From contig CAJQUW010012665.1 in the NCBI GenBank assembly GCA_907163375.1, positions 1 to 64,000 on the forward strand: DNA of 64,000 nucleotides, read 5' to 3'. Below are positions 49,001 to 58,315 of this stretch, one piece after another (position 1 is the first letter of the stretch; every line of letters starts with the position of its first letter). The notes under the pieces were generated by a model. That model ran no database searches and was not told the origin of the DNA. It saw only the letters and a program-made list of their open reading frames with translations. The DNA is from Prostheceraeus crozeri (lineage: Eukaryota; Platyhelminthes; Polycladida; Euryleptidae). The translations under genes were made by a program, and so were the position numbers.

Positions 49001-52000
49001 AATGCTCTGATCGCCACGATTCTTTCAGATTCGAAGAATTCAGATCATTGCGCAAAAGTTTTCTCGATAATGTTGGGTCCTCCGATCATTATTAAAAAAG
49101 GCGCACGAAAAAACGTTCACAAACTTCTTTGTAGAACTAGACATCGACTGTGTCTCTTTACTGTGTGATCCGGTTGATAACAGTCACTGAAAGTTCGCAC
49201 AATATGGCGTGTTTTATGTTGAACTGGCCGCTCATTGTTCGATTGCTATGGTATTAAAGTCAGCAGATTGTGTCATTTCATAGGCATTACATGTTTCAAT
49301 GTTTCCTTTCCAATCAAACAGAGGAAGAGACGACCTGTCTAATTCTGTGGATGCACCAGTCAAAGTTAGTCAGCAACCAAATAGGATGAAATACGTGCTG
49401 TATTCCTAAAGCTTTGCGCGTCTGAAATAGCAGTTTGCTACCACTGCTTCTGAATCATGAAGGCGGCCCAAGAGCAATGGAGTAAAACATCATTCAGTAT
49501 TGCCATTAAATTGAGCTGAATAAAATAACTAGCAGTTGAGAATTTCAATCGCCAGGAGGAGAAATTCCCAAACATTTGAAACGAAACCCCAATACAATCA
49601 TTTTGACAAGATTTGTCCATTTCATTCTTCTTCCTGATCATATGAGTAATCAACAGTTGTACTTCTCTTGTGATAGTTGACAGATGGGCTCATCTTCCTC
49701 ACTACAAGTTACCCGTTCTGCCAGAACATGGAGTGTTTTGAACAAGTGGAAAACATTGCTCTTGATGATAAGTGAGCCACCTCTCATCTACAACATTTTA
49801 CCACTTTCTTGAGATGTTGCGAATGAAGATAACAAAGGAAAATTTCACTCAAGTGGTCGAAATCTTTTGTCAAACTTGAGCTCTCAACAATAGAGGCCAC
49901 GTAATCAATGACTTCCCTTCGTTACGAAGGAGACAATGAAACATCCGGGGGAGAAGAAGAAAGTGGATTTTTGGCAAGACAAAACATCCGAGAAAAGATG
50001 GCCACTCGACCAAGCTCGAGCGTATCCTTGGCTTTTCTCCGCAGTTTCATGGTATAGCACGAGCATGGCTATCACAGAACTAGATTGTTTAAGCGTATCA
50101 CTTTGCTAGGTGTGGAAGCTGATTGAACAGGATGGAATATGTAGGAACTTACTAAGTGGGCAAAAAGAGATGCTTAATACCTTACAGAGATAGGAAAAAT
50201 AGTCGTGAGCCGCTGGCGGATTGCAGTGAATTCCTTCAAAATGCTCTGATCGCCACGCACGATTCCTTCAGATTCGAAGAATTCAAATCAAGTTTTCTCG
50301 ATAATGTTGGGTCCTCCGATCAGTATTAAAAAAGTTAACAGGCGCAAGAAAAAAACGTTCACAAACTTCTCTGTAGAACTTGACATCGACTGTGTCTCTT
50401 TACTGTGTGATCTGGTTGATAACAGTCACTGAAAGTTCACACAATATGGCGTGTTTTATGTTGAACTGGCCGCTCATTGTTCGATTGCTATGGTATTAAA
50501 GTCAGCAGATTGTGTCATTTCATAGGCATTACATGTTTCAATGCTTCCTTTCCAATCAAACAGACGACCTGTCTAATTCTGTGATGGCTATTGTACGCTC
50601 TTTCAGGCATTAACAGAAGCACGGGCATGGCTAATATCCGCTCTTTCAGGCATTAACAGAAGCACGGGCATGACTGTTGTCCGCTCTTTCAGGCATCAAC
50701 AGAAGCACGGACATGGCTAATATCCGCTCTTTCAGGCATTAACACGGGCAGGACTGTTGTCCGCTCTTTCAGGCACTAACATAAGCACGGACATGGTTAT
50801 TACATATAAAGGATAAGCCAATATTTCGGTTTCAATTATCTTGCTTTATGAAGGCGATAACTCCAACATTCGCCTACGTGAAGTCCTATTGATCAAAATA
50901 ATCCAACCCAGTTTTATTTCACGTGAAGAGAGTGAACAAAATGTCGTCCGCTCCTTTATGTGAAACAGTGTGAAACAACATTTTTCTAAAATTCTATGAC
51001 AATTAATCTCTTTGTAGCAGTTTAGTCTCTTTGAAGTAGTCCCTTTTTCTATTATCAAAAGCCATCTCTATTTAACTAGTATGTACTAGCATGTCTAATG
51101 TATTCTACAGACAGAAGCGCATGATAATCGGATTAGTAACTAGTCTTGATATTAAGACAAATCTCACAAAATAGTGATCAATTTTCTGAAATGGACAGCA
51201 ACGCCCTTCTAAATTACTCTCCACGGCTATCGCCTTACAGAAAAATGCATTAGGATATTTAGATGAACATATTACGTAGCTATGTGCGGAATGTTGCATG
51301 ATAAGGTAAAGGCTTTTCTATTGCATCATTCAAAGTGATTATATTTATCATGATTTGCCAGTAATGAAGAATTTCTAGAATTACATGATCTCTCCTTGCA
51401 TGCAACCTTATGGCGTTGGTTGATTGAAAGTAATTATCATTATCGAATCTATTTCTACATCTTAAGGAGAAATCATGCAAAAAGGTTTATCTGCATGTTT
51501 CATAATTCCGTTGACATGTACATGTATATCATTACATCATAGTAACCTAACGTTGAAGCAATGAGATGTGGAAGATGAGTATTCAGCTGATGTGATGTCT
51601 AGAACGGATGAGTGAAATAGACATGCGGTGATTGGTTAAATTAATTCAAACATGATTTAAACAATTTAATGCTTTGACTGTCTAATAATTTAAACAAAAA
51701 AATCTCTGACTTTTTCCAGCCAGTTATCCTCAAACGTCAGATTGTCTTAAAAATAATGGATCTTGCAATATTTGTTATTCGCAATATTTCTATATATAGC
51801 CTATTGTTGAATATGTCTTTACCTAGTCAATGCAATTAAAAATTTAACATTTTCCGTGTTAATTTACTGTCATAGATTTTAGCAGTGAATGAATTGAAAA
51901 CATTTGATATTAGATATTTAACATTACTCTTTTAACATCACTTTCAGTTATATGTCGCCAAGGAGGTCTAGATATCTATAATTGTACAGGAGGCAGAATG

Positions 52001-55000
52001 ACGCTTTCTGTGGATGAGCTTCGAAGGCCTGTTACAGAGATAGGAGCATATGATAACACTGAATGAATTAACAATATTTTGCAAGTTTTATCGAATTTTT
52101 GTGTAACCTCTGAATTATCTGCTCTCTTTCATTGTCATTGAATCGAATGTGACGATCGGGAGATATTTCATCAATAATTTTCCTCATTCGATAACTGTCA
52201 ATTAGGAAATATATTTGATCAATTTGGAGGTTCTTATATTGAAGGACAATATGCTTAGTTTTATCGCTGACATGATTTTTGCGTGATTAATAACTGCCTC
52301 GGGATAAGACAATCTTTAAAGATTTTGTTGGAATCCGAGAAAATGACAAATATTCACAAGATCTCCGCATGATTTTATTTTCAACTGTATAAAGTCATCA
52401 TTAATCAGCACAAGCATTTGGATGCATTTTCGGATAATTTGATAAACAACTCATCACTAAAAAACCAAATAGCTATAATCATGTCGATGAATCAATCCAT
52501 TGATGCCATCGCGCTTTTTGACTGAATCGAACTCGTCTGCAGTGGATACTGCTACTTCTATCGAAAATTTTTCGTTCATGGATTTCACGTGATTTGTTAT
52601 GCATTAGTGTCTTATTACAACTGAATACACTTGGTGAATCTTTTAGTCCTAAAAAATTGTGCCTTGTCATGAAAATTTCTCTCGACGGCCAACGTTTCCG
52701 GCAGATTCGAATACTTCTTGTTATTGTGACAGTGTTAGGAACATAATCTATCCAACGTCTTCCATGAAGCGTTTTTCCTGGTTCTTGGTATACTGAGATA
52801 TAGGGAATGCCATTCAATTTATAATTAGCTTTGCTCCTGTGAGCACTGCATTTATTCATTGGTCAGTCTTCCAAAGAATTGCCTCTCGCCTATCCCTTCA
52901 AACTGTGTCCTCACGTGATGGAATAGACATAGGTATTCATGGAAGACTGAGTCTTTGTTTGCAGCGTGCCAACGCCCGTGCTTTGCTGCTGCACATGGGG
53001 GCCAACGTAGGTGGCCAAGATCTTTGCGATTCTGGACTCCCATCTTAATTTCTTTCAGTTTTGTTTCACTGATTTTGTCTTTTATTGTTTCTTTCAGGAT
53101 ATTAAGGTCATTTTGTAAATAAGTTATAGTCGACAGGCAATTTTGCATCATTATCAAGAATGAATGAAGTAACTTTGACCCTGGCTTGACAATGCAATGT
53201 AAATTCCAAAACTGTTTATTGCTTTAGCCTGCATAAGCAAGTAGATTTTGAACCATCCTATCTCTGCAACAGGCCTTCGAAGCTCTGCCACAGAAAGCGT
53301 CATTCTGCCTCTTGTACAATTATAGATATCTAGACCTTGTATGTCGCTGATGAGTAACACTTCTATGCCAAAAATATTCATTACATGGATATCTTAGTTA
53401 CATATCTCTGTAAATGTATGGCCTGATTCATTGATATGATCTACTTTGAATGTAATTATTGTTAATCCCGATGTCTGTATTCAACAATAGTCGCCTATAC
53501 TCATTGAATATGTAATAGATAATGCATAGATTTGAGGTCATTATGACAAATAATGACCGAAGAAATCTATGCATTATCTGTCATAATGCATGACTTTTTT
53601 CATAGAAGTAGGCACTATGTTAATAATTTCCAAGCTTCGTGGAACTTATTAACCTGTGGACATAGAAAGCCTTACAAAATCATGCATTATGTCAGAGAAA
53701 ATGCTATAATCTTAAAGATGAAAACAAGCAAGACTAACACAGATATAGGCTTGATTCATACAATGCTTTGGCAATCCTGCATCTACGGTATACGAGGAAG
53801 TACTTAGCTTTCGCTAACATAGACACATCATCAAGGATTCTTCACCAAGCACACTTACCGGGCATTCAGTTCACTACATGTTACATATACCCTCAAATCA
53901 GCTCAGTTACTATTGAACACTTGGTTGCCCACGACAGGCCACATATCTGCATTGACAATGAATGAAACGATAGATCAAGTTGCCATGCAAAGGATGCGCG
54001 GCTGGTAGGATTCGAACCTGAGAATTACTTTGACCTGTGCTCTACCAACTGAGCTGCGAACGATCTGCCAGTGAATATTTTAATTAGCAGGTTCAAGCTA
54101 TCACCATCACACATCGGTTGTCATAGCAATAATTATCTAAGGATGGATATTTCGTCACAATTGCGACGGCCGATAATAAGACCATTTTATATTGACATGA
54201 ATGTCCAGTATGTCCAGCAACTTTTCTATCCTCCGTAGATCAGTGATACAGAACTCCGAGTTAACAGATCCCGTGTAATGATAGCAATCTGAGTTAACAG
54301 TTCAGGGATGACAACAAAATTTCTTTGTTACAAGAATTATTGATACTATGACTTTTGTTTAAAGATCCCGTTTACTATCACTATCGCAAAGATGCGAAAA
54401 TTACACGGTAGAGTTAAACAGACATGGTTTAACAACTGTAATATGGACCTACATGTACATTGATGACAGTACGTGATATACAGTAATTCCTCGGGCGCTA
54501 TGCACGCTCGGATTTATTTATATAGCGAACAGACCTGGTCCATATGACACTTCTGCCTGCGAATGAGCCTTTTTCTTATTCAGTGTGGCTTCGGCCAAAC
54601 GGAGCTTGATCCGAAATTCTGACTTATCAACCGGCTCGGGCCTTACTGACGACCTGTTGGGCTTGGGCTTACTTCTAGAAAGCCTGGACAGTGGTTGAGA
54701 TGCCCGGACATAAGCAGCTGCACTCGCTAGAAATCTCACCTTCTCGCTTCATCCCCATCACTAAACACTTTTGATATCTGCAATACTGACATCGATTTCT
54801 TTGTCGTTTGTCGATATGGCATTGTCGATCGTCTCGGCATGTATACTTCAAGTCTTTTCTGACTGTTCTCTTGAAGAATCCTTTACAACCTTCGCAAGAA
54901 TACACTCCGTAATGTTTGCCTGAGGCCCGGTCAGCGCAGATGGCACAAATGTGTTTATTGAAATTGCTGCTGGAAAGGAGGGATGCAGAATCCGGAATGG

Positions 55001-55018
55001 AGAATTGCCCCAAATAAC
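33793..55018 (-). CDS. RXR: Retinoid X receptor (nuclear receptor 2B), 3' four coding exons
   Basis: Exons on the minus strand: 55018-54740, 39912-39640, 35736-35512 and 34046-33793 (stop). All junctions have GT/AG and keep frame (KREG joins VQEERQR as [16 protein letters not shown] joins WNELL; FNP joins EAKS). About 343 residues are covered: two zinc fingers, hinge and the complete ligand-binding domain. RXR is a nuclear, ligand-controlled transcription factor that binds AGGTCA repeats as a homodimer or as partner of other receptors. The dimerisation helix [20 protein letters not shown] and AF-2 helix FLMEMLE are intact, and the Arg matching human RXRalpha Arg316 is kept. The amino-terminal exon(s) were not found and probably lie beyond the window. 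Introns of 14.8, 3.9 and 1.5 kb hold many repeats. Confidence 0.95.
34971..35217. mobile_element. MITE with CACTGTAAAC terminus, in RXR intron
   Basis: It starts TA-CACTGTAAACTC and ends with a complementary CAGTGCAAACTG. The arms contain GGCACGAAATTT and several GGCACGA or TAGTGCC words, internally repeated and inverted. The terminus resembles that of the MITE at 6827. The ends are less perfect, so this is an older copy. Confidence 0.65.
35512..35736 (-). CDS. RXR: RXR exon: ligand-binding helices 4-8
   Basis: A 225-nt exon with acceptor GTCTGCAG and donor GTGAGT. It encodes [40 protein letters not shown] and [17 protein letters not shown]. The Arg in FSYRS corresponds to the carboxylate-binding Arg of vertebrate RXR; the neighbouring His is Tyr here. 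Confidence 0.95.
36108..36472. mobile_element. Fold-back element with 34-bp core repeat, in RXR intron
   Basis: Arms of about 115 bp (36143-36258 and 36350-36465) are nearly perfect inverted copies, from TGAATCTCACTTCC to GAGCTTTCGCGAGCCGG. Between them a 34-bp unit, GAGCCGGCTCGCATTATCAA plus 14 more bases, is repeated three times plus a partial fourth (starts at 36248, 36282, 36316 and 36350); each begins with the palindrome GAGCCGGCTC. A 12-bp direct repeat AAACAAATCTTA lies on both sides (36096-36107 and 36473-36484) and may be the target duplication. Confidence 0.85.
36485..38615. other. RXR intron sequence, one hairpin, no gene
   Basis: AT-rich intron between the LBD exons at 35736 and 39640. 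The only structure seen is the hairpin at 37365-37505; no coding or RNA gene is recognised. Confidence 0.5.
37365..37505. repeat. Long imperfect hairpin (141 nt)
   Basis: The outer arms AAAGCTGCTGAGAATA and ATTCTCAACAGCTTT pair. The inner arms CCGACCGGCATTCTCAAGAG (37401) and their complement at 37449-37469 pair almost perfectly around a short loop. Bulges between the blocks give a rod-like fold. It could be a small MITE or a hairpin RNA precursor. Confidence 0.7.
38616..38850 (+). mobile_element. tRNA-derived SINE
   Basis: The head reads GGATAGCTCAGTTGGTAGAG (Pol III A-box) with a B-box-like GGTTCCAGTCT about 50 bp later. The expected cloverleaf does not close and an extra GGTACTGACG-like insert is present, so it is SINE-like rather than a tRNA gene. 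The 3' limit is uncertain. Confidence 0.7.
38955..39197 (-). mobile_element. tRNA-derived SINE with conserved central core, copy 1
   Basis: The minus strand starts GTGGCACAGTGGTTAAG (A-box) and GAGGTCGAGCCCCG (B-box). It then has a GGAAGGGCATCC core of the kind conserved in several invertebrate SINE superfamilies. About 90% similar in the head to the copy at 39388-39539. The plus-strand open frame here is antisense to the SINE. Confidence 0.85.
39388..39539 (-). mobile_element. tRNA-derived SINE with conserved central core, copy 2
   Basis: Same family and orientation as the copy 200 bp to the left, with the same A-box, B-box and GGAAGGGCATCCGG core. It lies about 100 bp beyond the donor end of the RXR exon at 39640. 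Confidence 0.85.
39640..39912 (-). CDS. RXR: RXR exon: hinge and ligand-binding helices 1-3
   Basis: A 273-nt exon with acceptor TTTACAG and donor GTCAGT. It encodes [15 protein letters not shown], an acidic and serine-rich hinge, then [15 protein letters not shown] (helix 1), [14 protein letters not shown] and [11 protein letters not shown] (helix 3), and the start of helix 4 up to LLKAG. The order and residues match RXR throughout. SINE copies lie just downstream in the following intron. Confidence 0.95.
39913..41508. other. RXR 14.8-kb intron, no feature recognised
   Basis: AT-rich intron sequence without visible genes or repeats. Confidence 0.4.
41511..41600. mobile_element. Tigger/pogo-like terminal fragment
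   Basis: Preceded by TA, it reads CAGTGCATCTTCGATTATCC then GGATGG, followed by repeated ATCCGGATAAGCGAA words. This matches the style of Tigger-type ends (CAGT...CGATTATCCGGA). No matching opposite end was found, so it is a truncated remnant. Confidence 0.6.
42180..42632. repeat. Inverted repeat, ~100-bp arms
   Basis: 42180-42278 and 42531-42632 are inverted copies of roughly 80% identity, sharing TTGAAAATCAAAAA, CTGGTTCATGG and ACAACAAGATGAAATGCTGA. About 250 bp lie between. A degraded fold-back element is the simplest reading. Confidence 0.65.
43258..43376 (-). mobile_element. tRNA-derived SINE head, another family
   Basis: The minus strand has GGTGGCCTTGTGACACGAGG as an A-box-like start and CGCTGGTTCGAACC as a good B-box, followed by ACCACGGTTGAGGC. 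The cloverleaf is incomplete, so it is not called a tRNA gene. Confidence 0.6.
44612..44688. repeat. Near-perfect 77-bp palindrome
   Basis: 38-bp arms match at 37 of 38 positions around a single central base, from TATATGCCTATTTAGAGG to its complement. It sits 16 bp outside the left arm of the P-like element. Confidence 0.85.
44833..45036 (+). pseudogene. THAP-like domain, left arm copy
   Basis: The translation begins [16 protein letters not shown] and continues ENKIILFHF, then [13 protein letters not shown]. The spacing Cys, conserved aromatic, FHF and Trp recalls a THAP zinc-coordinating DNA-binding domain. The second Cys of the usual C-x(2-4)-C pair appears replaced by Phe, so zinc binding is doubtful. 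It has only about six residue differences from the copy at 46454-46657. Confidence 0.5.
45965..46201 (-). pseudogene. P-element/THAP9-like transposase fragment
   Basis: 78 residues with [18 protein letters not shown], then [15 protein letters not shown] and [18 protein letters not shown]. The last part resembles the FLT/LS-x-ET-x(2)-L-x(2)-TT-x-S stretch near the end of the catalytic region in P-element-type transposases. Further minus-strand frames at 45351-45831 are compatible with decayed remainder. There is no complete catalytic site. Confidence 0.5.
46454..46657 (-). pseudogene. THAP-like domain, right arm copy
   Basis: Same peptide as 44833-45036 with a few replacements (Thr to Ile, Asn to Lys, Ile to Leu). 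It points into the element and is followed on the same strand by the transposase-like segment at 46201-45965. This is therefore the arm in the natural order for a P-type transposase gene. Confidence 0.5.
46791..48850. other. RXR intron sequence, no gene called
   Basis: Several short open frames overlap on both strands (for example 47617-47922 and 48136-48457) but none shows a domain or splice support. Confidence 0.35.
48852..49349 (+). repeat. Dispersed 490-bp repeat, copy 1
   Basis: Shares the same order of blocks with copies at 50093 and 62255, from TCACTTTGCTAG to CGACCTGTCTAATTCTGTG. The family is unknown and no terminal inverted repeat is obvious. Confidence 0.85.
49350..50092. other. 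RXR intron sequence between two repeat copies
   Basis: No gene recognised. Confidence 0.35.
50093..50583 (+). repeat. Dispersed 490-bp repeat, copy 2
   Basis: About 93% identical to copy 1 by eye, same orientation, with small deletions. It ends exactly where a 43-bp minisatellite starts. Confidence 0.85.
50597..50805. repeat. 43-bp minisatellite, 5 units
   Basis: Units starting GCTCTTTCAGGCATTAACAG begin at 50597, 50640, 50683, 50726 and 50763; one unit lacks six bases. The alternating ends GGCTAATATCC and GACTGTTGTCC suggest a two-unit higher-order pattern. Confidence 0.9.
50806..51951. other. RXR intron sequence, no gene called
   Basis: AT-rich and without recognised features. Confidence 0.35.
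51952..52066 (+). CDS. Exon-like open segment, plus copy (unknown product)
   Basis: After a good acceptor (ATCACTTTCAG) a frame reads [20 protein letters not shown] then [17 protein letters not shown] and stops. An inverted copy lies at 53256-53337 on the minus strand with the same frame open. I do not recognise the family. It could be the last exon of an unknown gene or of a mobile element. Confidence 0.35.
53256..53337 (-). CDS. Exon-like open segment, inverted copy (unknown product)
   Basis: The core [20 protein letters not shown] differs from the plus copy by four bases in 81, all of which change the amino acid. An AG acceptor-like site (ACTCATCAG) precedes it and the frame continues well beyond the shared part. 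With the plus copy it brackets about 1.2 kb of unrecognised sequence. It may be the end of an element with exon-bearing inverted arms, as in the P-like remnant. Confidence 0.35.
53517..53579. repeat. Hairpin, 17 + 8 bp stem
   Basis: AGATAATGCATAGATTT and GGTCATTA pair with their complements at 53563-53579 and 53551-53558, with a small internal mismatch and a 7-nt loop. The 63-nt size is in the range of small RNA precursors. Confidence 0.7.
53998..54064 (-). mobile_element. tRNA-like SINE head or tRNA pseudogene
   Basis: The minus strand has CAGCTCAGTTGGTAGAGC (A-box) and CAGGTTCGAATCCT (B-box) at tRNA-like spacing, but the acceptor and T stems do not pair. It is probably a SINE remnant rather than a functional tRNA. 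Confidence 0.55.
54740..55018 (-). CDS. RXR: RXR exon with both zinc fingers (DNA-binding domain)
   Basis: A 279-nt exon with acceptor TTTCTAG and donor GTGAGA. It encodes a short lead ([15 protein letters not shown]), finger 1 with the P-box CEGCKG, and finger 2 [20 protein letters not shown], followed by the T-box MGMKRE. All eight zinc-binding Cys residues are present. Both fingers are in one exon. The usual CAICGDRASG is [10 protein letters not shown] here, a Gly to Ala change. [14 protein letters not shown] differs from the commonest form but keeps the DNA-contact residues. Confidence 0.95.
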
Positions 55019-55515
55019 CTAGAAAGAAAAAAGAAGAGATATGAGACATTGAACGATTCAATATCATTGTTTCCATGATTTAGAAATACGTTCAATTATT
55101 TCAATCACCCACAGATCACGACAACTGACCGCATTTTCATATACAGATAGTCCTTTACTGATAAGAGAGGGAACTGTTCTTTTCAAATTATTGCGTGTGA
55201 TTTTAACCCTAGACAACAAAGGTCTGTCGTAGCACATTGAACATCTAAAGACGTGTGGATTTGATGCTACAAGCCGTTGCAAGGCATTTTGAGGACGTTT
55301 TGTGACTTAAAACTTTACTTTTTTAAAAGTCATTTAAGTCAAGCGATTTTTGTTTTGTTAAGAAATAAATCGTACATCACAAAAAAACCTCATTTTCTGA
55401 AGATTCGTAAACTGTAATTGTCTTCGAAATAGCGGAATTTTAAGTGCGTCATTTTTACGAAAAGCTTTTTTCCTTCGTTTTGAGACAACCTGTATATGTA
55501 CATATTAAGTCAAGA

Positions 55516-55689
55516 CACCAACACCCTTGATTCTCCGACCCGGTAGAGACGAGCTTGCACCATGCTGACGAGTCCACGCTGACGGCACAATGATAGCCTA
55601 GTGAAGAAGGTGCAAGCTCGTCTTTACCGCGGACTTCCGTTCGATTCCTGGGTCAGGCGAGTGCAGTCGGGGAATCAAGGGTATTGGTG
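55516..55689. mobile_element. tRNA-like SINE head forming a large inverted repeat
   Basis: The right part (55588-55660) has TAGCCTAGTGAAGAAGG (A-box-like) and CGTTCGATTCC (B-box). The left part (55516-55562) is an inverted, shortened copy sharing CCCTTGATTC and GACGAGCTTGCACC. The unit looks like two SINE pieces joined head to head. Confidence 0.6.
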
Positions 55690-55899
55690 TATATATTCAG
55701 TTGAACCCTTGCTTAACATGCTCTACATCGTCTCTGACATTCTTTACGTAGATCTACTCTCGCTAAGTTTGAGAATGTCACCCAATACCTAAAATACGAA
55801 CCGCATAATAAGATTAACACTAGAATCACAGAATTAGATTCATCTGCGCGTGCTTCGGTTTCCTAGAAAGGAATAATTGTATGCAACCTTAATGTCGAA

Positions 55900-56061
55900 A
55901 TGGCCATCCACCATCCACCATCAAAACAATCTTTCTCAATCCTACATCATACTAAACATACACGCATAGGAGAAGCACTCAGCATCAAATCTCACATCAA
56001 CAATCACATACCTCTCATGAACAACCACTTGCAATCAGAACATCTACATTTATTTCCATAA
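55900..56061 (+). pseudogene. Penelope-like element, end of GIY-YIG reading frame
   Basis: The last 53 codons read FSILHHTKHTRIGEALSIKS then NNHIPLMNNHLQSEHLHLFP and stop. The pattern H..TRI-x-EAL-x-I and the Leu-rich end are typical of the carboxy terminus of Penelope-like GIY-YIG proteins. The upstream body of the element is missing. A hammerhead-like core follows about 100 bp downstream, as expected for this family. Confidence 0.7.
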
Positions 56062-56139
56062 TACACATTTTGTTATATTGTATAAATTGTAAATAAAATT
56101 TGTTGATTGTACTCTCCCTTGTATATAAACCTTTATTGT

Positions 56140-56200
56140 TCTGTCACTTTCAGTTGTCACTGAGGATGGCACGTCACGTGTGCTGAAACGCGTATGACAA
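56140..56200 (+). ncRNA. Possible hammerhead-like ribozyme core at Penelope-like 3' end
   Basis: CTGAGGA at 56160-56166 fits the CUGANGA core, and GAAAC at 56185-56189 fits the second core strand. Between them GGCAC and GTGCT can form stem II. Penelope-like elements are known to carry hammerhead motifs. I could not assign stems I and III convincingly, so activity is unproven. Confidence 0.4.
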
Positions 56201-56470
56201 TAAACTCTATGCAGGCACATCACAGCTCCTTCTCGAATGGATAATTCGTGTATCACTTGCTATTGGAAATGGCAAACAATAAGCTGTCAGCAGGGGACAC
56301 CAGAGCCAGTGAGAGATGCGTGCGTGCTGTGATATCACTTCGCACACACCAAAACACACATCAATGTCTTGGCTTCGATTCAATGTATGCACTATACAGT
56401 GAGAAATGCCGAGGAGAGGATGTGAAATCATCAAATGAACTAATTTTCGTACGCCTGCTACTTTCTTTAA

Positions 56471-56668
56471 TAATGATCGGAAGGGCCAACATTATGGAGA
56501 AAACTTGTGGCAATGACCTGAATTCTTCGAATCTGAAGGAATTTTGGCAATCGAAGTACTTTGCTGGAACTCACATTAATCCGCAAGCGACGCACGACTT
56601 TTTTTCCTATCTCTGTAAGGTATTAGGAATTCCTTCTTGCCCACTTAATAGGTTCCTCTATGTGCCGT
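56471..56668 (-). repeat. Dispersed 490-bp repeat, partial inverted copy
   Basis: The reverse complement of the first part of the family, sharing AATTCTTCGAATCTGAA and TTTTTCCTATCTCTGTAAGG. The plus-strand open frame over it is repeat-derived. Confidence 0.75.
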
Positions 56669-56724
56669 CCATTTCGTATTAATCACACTTCTAGCAAACC
56701 GAAGCAGATAAACAAAATATTTAA

Positions 56725-58315
56725 TTCTGTGACTAGAATGGTCAACAAAAAACACAACCGAGAATGGTCTTGGTATCAATTTTGATACCATAGACACTTT
56801 CGAAATGACATGTTCTAGTTGGGAAGAAAGAACTACTACTTTTCCATCCCTATGCTTTCATTTACTATTTCCTGTTGTTTTAGTTGCCTATCATTGTATT
56901 TCTAAGATTCTACATCAATATGTTTACCATCATTGTTGCAGCTATTGTAGTTTATTTTCCTTAGCTTATTTTATTATACAGAGAAATTTGAATTGCAGAA
57001 CGCGGCAGAATTTGTAGCATTATTTTTCAATAGATTTTTATTTGGAATTGCACGGTTGGTTCGTTGTTGTTTTATTCGACAATATCGAAGAAGCGGCAGC
57101 TTATAAGAGAATTTTTCTGTGCTTCCTCTTAGACGTGAAAAGTGATAGAAGTACCGTCTCTGAAGACAGGTTTGCTCATGCGTCTCAGGCCTTTCAATCA
57201 TTCAGAAGTAACTGTGGTTTGTATATTTCACTCCGGCAGTGTCCTCCATCGTAAATGTATCAGTAAATCCAATTTCAATGGCATGCAATGCTGATACACC
57301 GGAAGATAATGTGATGTAGCATCCTTTCATCTATAAGCAGTTTCCATGTGTGTAGCATGCAGATCTTGCACTTTCTGACATTGGTCCAGGTTAGAGTTTG
57401 AACACGTGCGATGTTTCACCGATCTTCCAACTTCGGATGGTGAGCTTTTGCTATCTTGTGTAGTCTCTTTCAAATAAGTTGTCCTTTTAATCATCTGAGA
57501 CGTCTCCTCATAACGTTAAGAGGCTAGATGCACCATTATTGCTGTCCGAATACTGCGAGTACATGTAGTATGACATCCATTCTTCTTATCGACAAGCGAT
57601 TTCCTCAAGCGACTCCTCAGTTTCCTCTAGTTTTTCTCGCTATATTGAAGTCAACGGTCACATGAAGAATCATAATGATGTTCTCATAAACACTCTACAC
57701 TGAGAGTCGCACCATTTCATGAATATGTATTAGTTTTCGTTTACATCGGACAAATCGAATATCGAATGCAGCAAGTCTTATACGAACTATTTCAAAATCA
57801 AAATCGACAAGCTTTTTCTCTCCATCTTGAAGGCAACGGTCGTACGAAATATCACAATGATGACATCATACACGCTCTACACCGATAGTCGCGACATTGC
57901 ATGAAGATGTTGGCCTATTGGTTTTCGTTTACACCGGATACATCGAATATCGAATGCAAGAAGGTGTCAAGATTTATGCGAACTACTTAAAAATCAATAT
58001 CATCACTGAACTATCGTAGACATTGAAATTGTTCATACATGAATTCGTTTTTGGATACGTTTAATGGTCACTAAGGTCTGGCCATAATTCACGTGTGCTA
58101 ATTGGTATCAAAATTGATACCAGTGACCATTGTCGGTGTAGTGCTCATGTTTGAGCAGTATTCGTATAGAGGGAATCTAGCTATATTTCATATGGTAATA
58201 CTCATCGAAAAATTAATCGTCATTCATAGTCGAGACTGTTCAGAATTATTAAGAAGATAAAAAATTATGGAAAAGAAAATTTGGTATCAAAATTGATACC
58301 ATGACCATTCTAGTG
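56725..58315. mobile_element. piggyBac-like element, degraded
   Basis: The right end reads, inward, CACTAGAATGGTCATGGTATC and is directly followed outside by TTAA (58316-58319), the piggyBac target. The left end has ACTAGAATGGTCA (56732) close to a TTAA at 56721-56724. Both ends carry the 18-bp palindrome GGTATCAATTTTGATACC or its variant (56771, 58106 and 58284). A frame at 57042-57254 (LHGWFVVVLFDNIEEAAAYK) vaguely recalls the late part of piggyBac transposases. It is non-functional. Confidence 0.65.

Noticed and set aside
53998-54064. Functional tRNA gene on the minus strand
   Set aside because: Boxes are present but acceptor and T stems do not pair.
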